From contig CAYFIR010000055.1 of assembly GCA_964343195.1 (NCBI GenBank), positions 1 through 40,804 of the forward strand: a stretch of 40,804 nucleotides of DNA, read 5' to 3'. Numbering within the stretch: position 1 is the first letter of the stretch; every line of letters starts with the position of its first letter. Shown in pieces: positions 1-7,504 of the stretch. The stretch comes from CAYVAP01 sp964343195. Lineage in GTDB: Bacteria; Bacteroidota; Bacteroidia; J057. A program made the position numbers and the translations under genes. The notes beneath the pieces are model-generated. The model ran no database searches. It was not told the origin of the DNA and was given only the letters and a program-made list of their open reading frames with translations.

Positions 1-1
1 A

Positions 2-109
2 AAGCTGGGCTGGGTGCCCAAGGTCGGTCTCGAAGAAATGGTCGGGATCATGATGCAACACGATATCAAAGAAGCAAAACAGAACGTCATTCATGCACAA
101 GGAAGCTAA
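2..109 (+). CDS. gmd: GDP-mannose 4,6-dehydratase, C-terminal end (partial)
   Basis: Only the last 35 codons are in the window; the gene runs off the left edge. The frame opens with a LGWVPKV segment followed by an EEMVGIMMQHD helix, which matches the C-terminal end of Gmd proteins (usually LGWxPK, then a helix rich in hydrophobic residues). Gmd converts GDP-mannose to GDP-4-keto-6-deoxymannose in the cytoplasm. The stop codon at 107-109 lies inside the next gene, fcl, giving a 17-bp overlap. The two enzymes act in succession, so translational coupling makes sense. The identification rests on the short tail plus the fcl neighbour. Confidence 0.82.
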   Translation, partial: KLGWVPKVGLEEMVGIMMQHDIKEAKQNVIHAQGS

Positions 110-1052
110 AATTTACGTCGCGGGTCACCGTGGCATGGTCGGAGCCGGACTGGTCCGCCGTCTGAAGGAGGAAGGATACCACAACATCGTGGTCCGTACC
201 TCTCGTGAACTGGACCTCCGTGACCAGGCCGCTGTCACCGAATTCTTTGCTCAAGAACAGCCTGAGTATGTGTTCCTCGCTGCCGCCAAAGTAGGCGGTA
301 TCGTCGCCAACAACACCTACCGCGCTGAGTTCCTGTATGATAACCTCATGATCGAGGCCAATATCATCCATCAGGCGTATGTAACGGGCGTGAAGAAGCT
401 TCTTTTCCTGGGCTCTTCCTGCATTTATCCCAAGTTCGCTCCTCAGCCTATGACCGAGGACGATCTGCTGACGGGTACGCTGGAGCCTACCAATGAGCCA
501 TATGCTGTTGCCAAGATCACCGGGATCAAGCTGACAGAAGCTTACCGCGATCAGTATGGAGCAGACTTCATCTCAGCGATGCCTACCAACCTGTACGGTC
601 CCAACGACAACTACGATCTGCAAAACAGCCACGTGCTGCCTGCATTGATCCGTAAGTTCCACGAGGCCAAGGTAAACGGCAAAGCCAGCGTAGAAGTATG
701 GGGTGATGGTAGCCCAATGCGTGAATTCATGCACGTGGACGACCTCGCCAGCGCATGCCTCTACCTGATGGAGAACTACAGTGGCCGTCAATTCGTGAAC
801 ATCGGCGTAGGCGAAGACATCAGCATCAAGGACCTGGCCTTCATCGTGAAGGAAGTAACCGGCTTCGAAGGTGAAATCGACTTCGATACCACCAAACCAA
901 CCGGAACCCCTCGTAAGCTGATGAACAGCAAGCGCCTCTTTGACACCGGATGGCGTCCTCAGGTTACCCTCCGCGACGGCATCGCGTCTGTGTACCAGGA
1001 CTTCCTGACCAACATGGACAAGTATGTCAAAGGTGAGCGCGTAGTTGCGTAA
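93..1052 (+). CDS. fcl: GDP-L-fucose synthase
   Basis: This 319-residue short-chain dehydrogenase-type epimerase/reductase turns GDP-4-keto-6-deoxymannose into GDP-L-fucose using NADPH, the second step after Gmd. The N-terminal Rossmann motif GHRGMVGAG sits at residues 11-19. The LGSSCIYP motif carries catalytic Ser108/109, and Y137-x3-K141 (YAVAK) completes the catalytic set. NxYGPND near residue 166 is also typical of the family. Length matches the usual 310-320 residues. The ATG at 93 overlaps the end of gmd, so the pair forms an operon. The product would feed fucosylation of surface polysaccharide. A hairpin terminator follows about 90 bp downstream. Confidence 0.96.
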   Translation: MHKEAKIYVAGHRGMVGAGLVRRLKEEGYHNIVVRTSRELDLRDQAAVTEFFAQEQPEYVFLAAAKVGGIVANNTYRAEFLYDNLMIEANIIHQAYVTGVKKLLFLGSSCIYPKFAPQPMTEDDLLTGTLEPTNEPYAVAKITGIKLTEAYRDQYGADFISAMPTNLYGPNDNYDLQNSHVLPALIRKFHEAKVNGKASVEVWGDGSPMREFMHVDDLASACLYLMENYSGRQFVNIGVGEDISIKDLAFIVKEVTGFEGEIDFDTTKPTGTPRKLMNSKRLFDTGWRPQVTLRDGIASVYQDFLTNMDKYVKGERVVA

Positions 1053-1142
1053 CAGGGATCATGGTTCATTGAACATTGATCAGTAAGGAAGAATATCTGG
1101 GTGATCCTGGTTATCGAGGTGATCCTATTTGATAGACAAATT

Positions 1143-1181
1143 AACTCCGTTGTGGCCTGGCTGCGGCGGAGTTGTTTTGTT
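1143..1181 (+). terminator. Rho-independent terminator after fcl
   Basis: Arms AACTCCG (1143-1149) and CGGAGTT (1167-1173) form a 7-bp stem with a 17-nt loop, followed by the T-rich run GTTTTGTTG. It lies between the end of fcl and the convergent gpsA, and is oriented to stop the gmd-fcl transcript. Confidence 0.7.
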
Positions 1182-1265
1182 GTAGAAGTCAAATAAGAGA
1201 GCTACTTCCGGGGCTGACTTCTCACAGCGGAGCGGTCCCGCCTCTGACAGCGCAGCGATCTCTTC

Positions 1266-2321
1266 TTACAAAAACGCCACATCCTCCGAAAAAGGCAGCT
1301 CCATCAGCAGCTTGTAGCCCTGTTCTATGCTGATGCCTTCGAAGAGTATGCGATACAGTGTCTGGGTAATGGGGGCCGAAAAGCGGTACTGCCGACTCAG
1401 GGCATCGACAATGGCAACGGTCTTGACACCCTCAGCTACTTCCTCCATACCTGCCAGAATATCATCGAGCGACTGTCCCTGTGCGAGGCGGTTGCCGACG
1501 GTGAAGTTGCGGCTATTGGGACTGTAGCAGGTGGCGATGAGGTCGCCGATCCCTGCAAGGCCGAGGAAAGGCCTCACCTCTGCGCCCAGCGCCTGGGCGA
1601 TGTGGATCATCTCAGCCAGACCGTGGGTGATGAGCATGCCCTTGGTATTGTCTCCATAGCCTAGTCCCGCGACAATCCCACCGGCGATGGCCATGATGTT
1701 TTTGAAGACCCCGGCCAGTTCGGCTCCTACGAGGTCGTGCGTGGCGTGTACCCGAAATCTCCCACCTCTCAAGGCCTGCTGACCCATTCTAATTACTTCG
1801 TCAAACTTGCTGGCAATCACCGTAGCGGCTGGTTGGCCGTCCATGATTTCTCCCGCGAGGTTGGGGCCTGATAGTGCCCCCGTGCGAAGCACGCCGGTTT
1901 CTTCCCGTATCAACTCGCTCATGGTGCGCACCAGTTCCTTGCGAATTGGTGGCAGGTGCTCCCAGTCGATCGGGGCAGGGAGGTCCAGCGCTAGCCCTTT
2001 GGTCGCATGGATGAGCTTGTGAGTGGGATTGAGAAAGGAGGAAAAATCCCGCAACATGCTGCGAAAGCTTTGCGATGGAACCACCAGGAAAATCAGCTCG
2101 CACTGACTGGCGACTACTTCCGGTTCATGGGTGAACTCTATGGCTGGGGCAAGGTCTTTTCCCCGATAAAGTCGCGTGCGTTGGAGTTCGGAGACGACTT
2201 CTTCCCGACGCGCATAAAGGATTACGCGACCGTTTTCAGCCAGCAGCATGGCCAGGGTCATGCCAAAGCTCCCGGCTCCTACTACCCCTACGGGTGCTTT
2301 AGACGAGGAATTCGAGCTCAT
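1266..2321 (-). CDS. gpsA: Glycerol-3-phosphate dehydrogenase [NAD(P)+]
   Basis: The 351-residue protein reduces dihydroxyacetone phosphate to sn-glycerol 3-phosphate for phospholipid synthesis. The nucleotide-binding loop GAGSFG is at residues 15-20 after a short polar N-terminus. HATKGL (105-110) and SGPNLAGEI (151-159) are family motifs. The catalytic lysine is K207 in GVFKNIMAIAGG, followed by the NTKGMLITHGLAEM helix. Length is close to the usual 330-350. The start codon lies 23 bp inside the end of the upstream acyltransferase gene (overlap 2299-2321), so the two are co-transcribed and probably translationally coupled. The product is the expected acyl acceptor for that neighbour. Confidence 0.96.
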   Translation of the reverse strand: MSSNSSSKAPVGVVGAGSFGMTLAMLLAENGRVILYARREEVVSELQRTRLYRGKDLAPAIEFTHEPEVVASQCELIFLVVPSQSFRSMLRDFSSFLNPTHKLIHATKGLALDLPAPIDWEHLPPIRKELVRTMSELIREETGVLRTGALSGPNLAGEIMDGQPAATVIASKFDEVIRMGQQALRGGRFRVHATHDLVGAELAGVFKNIMAIAGGIVAGLGYGDNTKGMLITHGLAEMIHIAQALGAEVRPFLGLAGIGDLIATCYSPNSRNFTVGNRLAQGQSLDDILAGMEEVAEGVKTVAIVDALSRQYRFSAPITQTLYRILFEGISIEQGYKLLMELPFSEDVAFL

Positions 2322-4005
2322 ATCCTTCGAGTCGGTTGTGGTAATAGTACAGTAAATTCATGCTTTCCACACTGAGACTTCCATCTCTCTGGATGCGCAT
2401 GGGACGCTTTTCATGGTAAATCCCGAGGTTGGCCACTCCCTGCTGAACGATAGTTGGAATATCGTTCACCATGTGCTGGGCCAGGTGTACCCGCCCGGCA
2501 TCCTGCATCTCGCGCAGCCGCTGGTAAAGGCGTTCGATGAGCTGCTGAAATTCATCCATGGGGATTCTTCGGTCATCCTCAGGCAGTCGGAGCAAGGCAT
2601 AGAGATCCAGCTCTTTATGCTTCTTTTTTAGGTGCTCAAAGGCCGCAAAAGCTACCAGGTGGCTGTTAAAGACGTGATTTTCAATGTGGTACCGTTCTAC
2701 GATGCGTTCCCCCAGGTGGCGAGTGTACTGCTGATCGCGTTGTGGATCTTTGGTAACCTGGCCGCCTGTCATAAAGTAGGATTTGACATCGACACTTTGG
2801 CCACGGTCATTCAAACTATGCCCTTCTTCATCCACAAAATTCCCCAACACATCCATGGGTTTGCCAAAGGAAAGTACAATGTCTGAGCTTCGGCTGAAGG
2901 TGGACCACGCGAACTTTAGGACCTTCATCAAGTCACCTGATTCTTTATCCAGGATGTAGTACTGTTCCTCGCCCGTGTGCTTCAGGTGCTGACGAATCAG
3001 CGATGCCGCTTCCAGCACAAAATGATAGCTCATCACCAGCGGGACTATGAATACTTTTTCTGACTGAGCCCGGACGGGGTAGATAAAGTTGCGGCGTTGG
3101 GCTTCCAGCGCTGTGCTAAGGAGTCCCAGTTTCAGATGTTTCTCGATAGCACCGGAGCGTGAGCGGGTCCCTCCAGGAAAGAAAATCCCGTGGACGCCCT
3201 GTAACGTGGCAATGGTGGCGTAAGAATCCAGTGTAGCGCGATATATGGGATTGCGCTTGCGGCGGTCAACCGTATAGGCCCCCAGGCGATTCATGAAGTG
3301 AGCCAGAATCTTGTTATTGTACAGATTGAGGCCTGCTCCGTAAATGAAGGCTGGCATTCCAAGGGCATGCAATCCCCAGCCCACCAGAATGGAATCCACA
3401 TTGCTAATGTGAGTCGGAACCAGGATGATCGTTCCCTTTTTGCCGAGTTTACGCAGGTGGTCCACATGACCCATCAGGTGTACCCGCTCCTGAAGTTTTA
3501 CGCTATGTTTGATGACCGCCTGAAAGGTCTTGCCTGCTGAGGCATTGAGCAGGGTAGAGAAGAAAAGCGGAAGGAAGCGCTTGGCAAAATGATAGACTCC
3601 AGGCTTAAAGTCGCTGGCTATCTCGTAGGCATAGCGACTCACCACGTCATTCATCATGGCTTCGATCCCCTGGTCTACAATTTCGGCCTTGTCTTCATAC
3701 TGTTCAAAGTGAACCAGGCGCTTTTTAATGTCCGTCCAGAACTTTCCCTCGTCTTTGGGATCGACCTTCCACGGATTTTCCTTCATCCTTGTACGCTCAA
3801 GGTACATGGTGCGGGCCAGGATGTCAGCCTTGAGGTCTGACTGAAATCCAGCCTGGGCATGAAGTTGCTCCATCGAATACTGGATCACCTCCTTCACAAA
3901 TGCAGGCTTCTCCTGGAAAAGCTGGGCAATAGGCCATTGATGTATGTTGGGAATGATGGGTTCATATAGAATCCCCTCCTTGATATAGTGCTGAACCGAG
4001 TCCAT
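2299..4005 (-). CDS. PlsB/LPLAT-type glycerol-3-phosphate acyltransferase (probable)
   Basis: This 568-residue protein contains a phospholipid acyltransferase domain at about residues 185-400. The HxxxxD motif is HISNVD (H199, D204). GAYTVDRR near 242-249 fits block II, and FPGGTRSRSG near 276-285 is block III, which binds the glycerol phosphate. An N-terminal region of about 180 residues precedes the domain and a helical C-terminus follows, an arrangement closer to PlsB or eukaryotic GPAT than to the short PlsC. No signal peptide is seen, so it is probably a peripheral or monotopic inner-membrane enzyme. It lies directly upstream of gpsA with a 23-bp overlap, which supports glycerol-3-phosphate as substrate. 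Lysophosphatidate or another acceptor cannot be excluded. Confidence 0.8.
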   Translation of the reverse strand: MDSVQHYIKEGILYEPIIPNIHQWPIAQLFQEKPAFVKEVIQYSMEQLHAQAGFQSDLKADILARTMYLERTRMKENPWKVDPKDEGKFWTDIKKRLVHFEQYEDKAEIVDQGIEAMMNDVVSRYAYEIASDFKPGVYHFAKRFLPLFFSTLLNASAGKTFQAVIKHSVKLQERVHLMGHVDHLRKLGKKGTIILVPTHISNVDSILVGWGLHALGMPAFIYGAGLNLYNNKILAHFMNRLGAYTVDRRKRNPIYRATLDSYATIATLQGVHGIFFPGGTRSRSGAIEKHLKLGLLSTALEAQRRNFIYPVRAQSEKVFIVPLVMSYHFVLEAASLIRQHLKHTGEEQYYILDKESGDLMKVLKFAWSTFSRSSDIVLSFGKPMDVLGNFVDEEGHSLNDRGQSVDVKSYFMTGGQVTKDPQRDQQYTRHLGERIVERYHIENHVFNSHLVAFAAFEHLKKKHKELDLYALLRLPEDDRRIPMDEFQQLIERLYQRLREMQDAGRVHLAQHMVNDIPTIVQQGVANLGIYHEKRPMRIQRDGSLSVESMNLLYYYHNRLEGYELEFLV

Positions 4006-4088
4006 GCTTTTACTAGGGTATTTAGTGCAAAGTGGGGAAAACTTCGGACGATTAGAAATAAGACGAGTCCTTGGGTCTGGGATTGTAA

Positions 4089-4122
4089 GTTTGGTCAGAT
4101 ATAACCAATTTATCTGACAAAC
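4089..4122. promoter_or_regulatory. Inverted repeat in the divergent acyltransferase/cyclase intergenic region
   Basis: GTCAGATA (4094-4101) and TATCTGAC (4111-4118) are perfect 8-bp inverted arms around a 9-nt AT-rich spacer. They extend outward by GTTT (4089-4092) and AAAC (4119-4122) with one extra base on the left. The element lies about 57 bp upstream of the cyclase ATG and about 84 bp upstream of the acyltransferase start. It could be an operator for either gene or an RNA hairpin in a leader. No bound protein can be named. Confidence 0.4.
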
Positions 4123-4178
4123 AGCTTTGTGTTATCCATTTGTTTCCTGGACCCGAAGTATACCAACACCCCTCAATC

Positions 4179-6671
4179 ATGTTAAGGTGCCTCTTTTTTA
4201 TTCTGGGTGGATTTTTTCTTTCGATGCCTCTGTTTGGCAATGATACCCTTTCAGTCGATAAGTTACTGGACGAGGGGTCGGCTTTAGGCCTGGCAAGCAA
4301 TTATGAGGGGGCGCTTGCGAAGTTCGACTCAGCACGTACCATGGCATCGTCTCTGGAAGATACCCTGGCATGGTTGCAGTCAATTGATAGCCTTATTTTA
4401 TATGAGAATCGAGCTCATGGATCCAGAAAGAACCTGAATGTACAGGTGACCAGCAGCGATTCCGGAATTGTTATTTCTGGTGAAGGGCCACTGGAGCGGG
4501 TGAGACTGTGGCGTGAAACGAGGGATAGCCTGAGGGCCTACTGGGGCAAGGACCTCAGCCAGGACCTTGTCGACTCCACGGCCCTCTTTCATGTGGCCCA
4601 TAGTTCCTTTTCTCCCCAAATATTTTTTCTGCCTGACAGCCTGAGTAGCTGGCCCTGGGATTCGGTTCAAAAGTATCCAGGACGTTTCGAACTGGTCAAA
4701 AATCCACATATCGATAGTATGGGGGCCTGGGTAAAGTTAAGACTTCGTAACAGCAGCGATCAGATGATTCGGGCCTACCTTCAGTTCGGGACAGAGGATG
4801 ATGCAGACGGAACATGGGAGAAAATTGAGGCCTGGTGGAAGCCCGAAGGGCAGTCATGGCAACTATCTGTAACAGGGTGGGATCCCGAAATGCAGGGGAA
4901 AGAACTGCCCTATGTAGGCACCATGATGCCCCTGATCGTTCCTCCGCGAAGTGATCAATGGCTGTACCTCAAGGTTGGGCCTTCACTGGGACAGACGTCC
5001 AACCCGAAGTTCATGGTCAGGCAGATTGACCTGACGACCTGGCTCAAAGCCGAACGGGCAGTTACGGGCAACCGGGCCCTGTTTTTGGGGATTTTGATCA
5101 TCCAGGCGGTTTATTTTTTGTTGTTATTCGTGGTAACCCGAGACAAAAGCTATGCGGCATATGTGCTGTTTATCAGTGGATTAATAGGTGTTACCCTGAC
5201 CTTTGGGTACATCAGTGATTGGGTGCCCAAAGCGAACCTGTGGCAGGTGGGAGTCGGCTTTTTTTCCGGGATGGCCTGCTATTACGGTTTGGTCCTGTTT
5301 TCTTATCACTTCCTAAAAACTGCTGATCAGGTTCCCCTGAAGCGGAAATGGTTGCGACGCCTGCTGTGGGCCATGCCCGTTACCATCGGAATCCCCATCC
5401 TGGTTGTATTGTTGTTGAGGTTGGTTAACCTGATCGAGAATTTCCAGTTTGTGATAGGGATAATATTTCTAATCGCCATTCTCGTGGTGATGGTTCTTTT
5501 TATGACTTCATTGGTCCTGGGAGTAGTCATGAGTTGGCGAAGCCTCAAAAGAGGATACAGCCCTGCCCGCTTTTTTCTGCTGGCGCAAGGGCTGCTCCTG
5601 TTGGGGGTATTGGCTCCGGTAGGGATGACCATTGCCTCTTCGTTCATCGAAAATCAGCCCGATTGGCTCTCCCTCCGATGGCTGGTGAACTCGCTGGAAA
5701 TCGGCATCATCCTGCAGCTGAGCTTCATGGCCATGAGTGTGGGACAAAAGCGGCGATTGCTGGAGGGCGAAAAGCTGGAGGCTGAACAGGCCCTTAACCA
5801 GGAACTGAGTCGCCTAAATCAGGCTTTTAGTCGGTTTGTGCCAATGGAATTTCTGAAGGCAATCGGCAAAAGCAGTGTACTTGAGGTTGGGGTAGGGGAC
5901 AGCGCAGAAAAGGAGGTCGCAGTCCTGTTTTCCGACATCAGGGGGTATACGACACTTTCGGAACAAATGTCCCCGGTAGAGACCTTCCAGTTTATCAACG
6001 ATTATCTGGGCGAGGTTGCTCCCGAAATACGACGAAAAGGGGGCTTCGTCAACCAGTTTCTGGGCGATGGCATCATGGCCCTTTTCATAGAAAATCCTAC
6101 CGCCGCCCTTGAATCGGCCCTGGCGATGCAGGAGGCTCTGGCCCGTTTCAATTCCAGAAGGAAGGTTCCCATTCGGGTCGGGATCGGTCTGCATAGCGGT
6201 CCCCTGATGATGGGGATCATCGGCAATGAGGATAGGTTGGACGCTGGCGTAGTCGCTGATGCGGTGAATACTGCCGCCCGTATGGAGGGTTTGACAAAGT
6301 ATTTTGGGTCGAGTCTGCTGGTAAGCGAGACCATTGTAGCGCTATTGCCCGAAGATTACCCGGCTTCGTTTCGGTATGTAGGGCAAGTGATCGTCAAGGG
6401 ACGACGACAGCCGCTTCCGATTTATGATTTCTTCGAAGCCGATCCGCCTGAAATTCGCGAACTCAAGCAGGAAACCTTTGAGCTTTTCACATCAGGGTTA
6501 AAAGCCTATTTGGACAAGGACTTCGAAAACGCAATAAGGCTTTTCGGGGAAGTCCTGACAGTGCACCCACTTGACCTGGCAGCCCAGCGATATGTTGAGA
6601 AGGCCCGGATATTTGAGCAGGAAGGCGTTCCCTCCGATTGGAGTGGGGTAGAGGTGATGCTGGATAAGTAA
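4179..6671 (+). CDS. 7TM-type membrane sensor with class III nucleotide cyclase domain
   Basis: The ATG at 4179 gives 830 residues beginning with a signal peptide (LRCLFFILGGFFLSMPLFG). The TTG-initiated extension from 4140 adds nothing recognisable. A soluble extracytoplasmic part of about 290 residues resembles the 7TMR-DISM sensor arrangement. Several membrane segments follow at about 297-525, then a short coiled linker and a class III cyclase domain at about 578-755. Metal-binding D586 (LFSDIRGYT) and D630 (FLGDGIMALF) are present, as are the transition-state residues N697 and R701 (VNTAARM). The C-terminal tail looks like one or two TPR helices. The usual substrate-specifying Lys and Asp/Thr positions are Gln626 and Gly690, so cAMP as product is not certain. 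The gene stands alone on the plus strand, divergent from the acyltransferase. Confidence 0.9.
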   Translation: MLRCLFFILGGFFLSMPLFGNDTLSVDKLLDEGSALGLASNYEGALAKFDSARTMASSLEDTLAWLQSIDSLILYENRAHGSRKNLNVQVTSSDSGIVISGEGPLERVRLWRETRDSLRAYWGKDLSQDLVDSTALFHVAHSSFSPQIFFLPDSLSSWPWDSVQKYPGRFELVKNPHIDSMGAWVKLRLRNSSDQMIRAYLQFGTEDDADGTWEKIEAWWKPEGQSWQLSVTGWDPEMQGKELPYVGTMMPLIVPPRSDQWLYLKVGPSLGQTSNPKFMVRQIDLTTWLKAERAVTGNRALFLGILIIQAVYFLLLFVVTRDKSYAAYVLFISGLIGVTLTFGYISDWVPKANLWQVGVGFFSGMACYYGLVLFSYHFLKTADQVPLKRKWLRRLLWAMPVTIGIPILVVLLLRLVNLIENFQFVIGIIFLIAILVVMVLFMTSLVLGVVMSWRSLKRGYSPARFFLLAQGLLLLGVLAPVGMTIASSFIENQPDWLSLRWLVNSLEIGIILQLSFMAMSVGQKRRLLEGEKLEAEQALNQELSRLNQAFSRFVPMEFLKAIGKSSVLEVGVGDSAEKEVAVLFSDIRGYTTLSEQMSPVETFQFINDYLGEVAPEIRRKGGFVNQFLGDGIMALFIENPTAALESALAMQEALARFNSRRKVPIRVGIGLHSGPLMMGIIGNEDRLDAGVVADAVNTAARMEGLTKYFGSSLLVSETIVALLPEDYPASFRYVGQVIVKGRRQPLPIYDFFEADPPEIRELKQETFELFTSGLKAYLDKDFENAIRLFGEVLTVHPLDLAAQRYVEKARIFEQEGVPSDWSGVEVMLDK

Positions 6672-6803
6672 AACCCTTATTCATCCCAGCTTTTCAGCAA
6701 TCGGTCACATATCATTGGACGAGTGGCACTTTCCGAGGATCTTGTTTATGTAATCCGGGGAATATTATCTCCCCACTATCATGAACCCATTACATTCAAC
6801 AAG

Positions 6804-7409
6804 ATGAAAAAAATCCTAATGTTGCTGGGCATTGCACTCATTCTGACGTTGACAGGCTGCCTGACTTCGATTTATCCCTTTTTCACTACCGAGGATGTGG
6901 TAGAAGTGACCTGGTTGGAAGGAACCTGGCAGGGCCAGTCCACTACCCTAACCGATAGCACGGGCAAGCAAACCCTTATCCCGGGTGGGACCTGGATATT
7001 TGCCGAGAAGGACGAAGAAACTCTTGGGTATTCGCTCACGCAGGTAGAAGCTGGAGAAGCTGATACCGTGATTTTCGAGGCAGTTCCATTCAAACTTGAC
7101 GGTACCCTATACCTGGACCTCACCCCGGTTGACCTTGACCTCGAAAACAGCCTCGCCGCTATGACCCTGATTGGCACTCATCTACTGGTCAAACCTACCC
7201 AACAGGGGAATCAGTTGGAACTGGCCAGCTTCAACACAGAATGGTTGGCCACCCAAGTAGAGGACGGTGAGTACAGCATCCAATTCGAAACACCCAGTGA
7301 TGGCTTTGTCCTGTTGACTGCCGATACCCAGGAGCTACAGAAACTGGTTAAAGCCTATGCAGATGAGCCAGAGGCGTTTGATGAGCTGGAGGTGCTGACC
7401 AAGAGATGA
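6804..7409 (+). CDS. Small lipoprotein of unknown function
   Basis: The open frame extends upstream to 6723, but the ATG at 6804 gives a 201-residue protein with a textbook lipoprotein signal: MKK, then a hydrophobic stretch, then the lipobox LTGC. After the cysteine comes TSIYPFFTTEDVVEV and a WLEGTWQ motif. This resembles Bacteroidota lipoproteins that start C-x-S-x-x-P-L-F/Y-T and contain a G-x-W beta-strand pattern. The remainder is beta-rich and acidic. It is probably anchored in the outer membrane or periplasm. A terminator follows within 35 bp. No function can be assigned. The 130-bp gap after the cyclase leaves it open whether they share a transcript. Confidence 0.78.
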   Translation: MKKILMLLGIALILTLTGCLTSIYPFFTTEDVVEVTWLEGTWQGQSTTLTDSTGKQTLIPGGTWIFAEKDEETLGYSLTQVEAGEADTVIFEAVPFKLDGTLYLDLTPVDLDLENSLAAMTLIGTHLLVKPTQQGNQLELASFNTEWLATQVEDGEYSIQFETPSDGFVLLTADTQELQKLVKAYADEPEAFDELEVLTKR

Positions 7410-7438
7410 GGTGATGGTGAACCCATTAACCAAAGAAA

Positions 7439-7470
7439 GACCCTCTCCCGCCAGGGAAAGGGCCTTTTTT
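7439..7470 (+). terminator. Rho-independent terminator after the lipoprotein gene
   Basis: CCCTCTCCC (7441-7449) pairs with GGGAAAGGG (7454-7462) with one mismatch and a GCCA loop. CC and six T follow. It separates the plus-strand lipoprotein gene from the convergent pruA. Confidence 0.8.
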
Positions 7471-7504
7471 ATCGTTTGTCCGTAACTCAACCACGAACTA
7501 CGAA

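Noticed and set aside
4140..4178. TTG-initiated N-terminal extension of the cyclase
   Set aside because: The internal ATG at 4179 starts a proper signal peptide; the extension would disrupt it.
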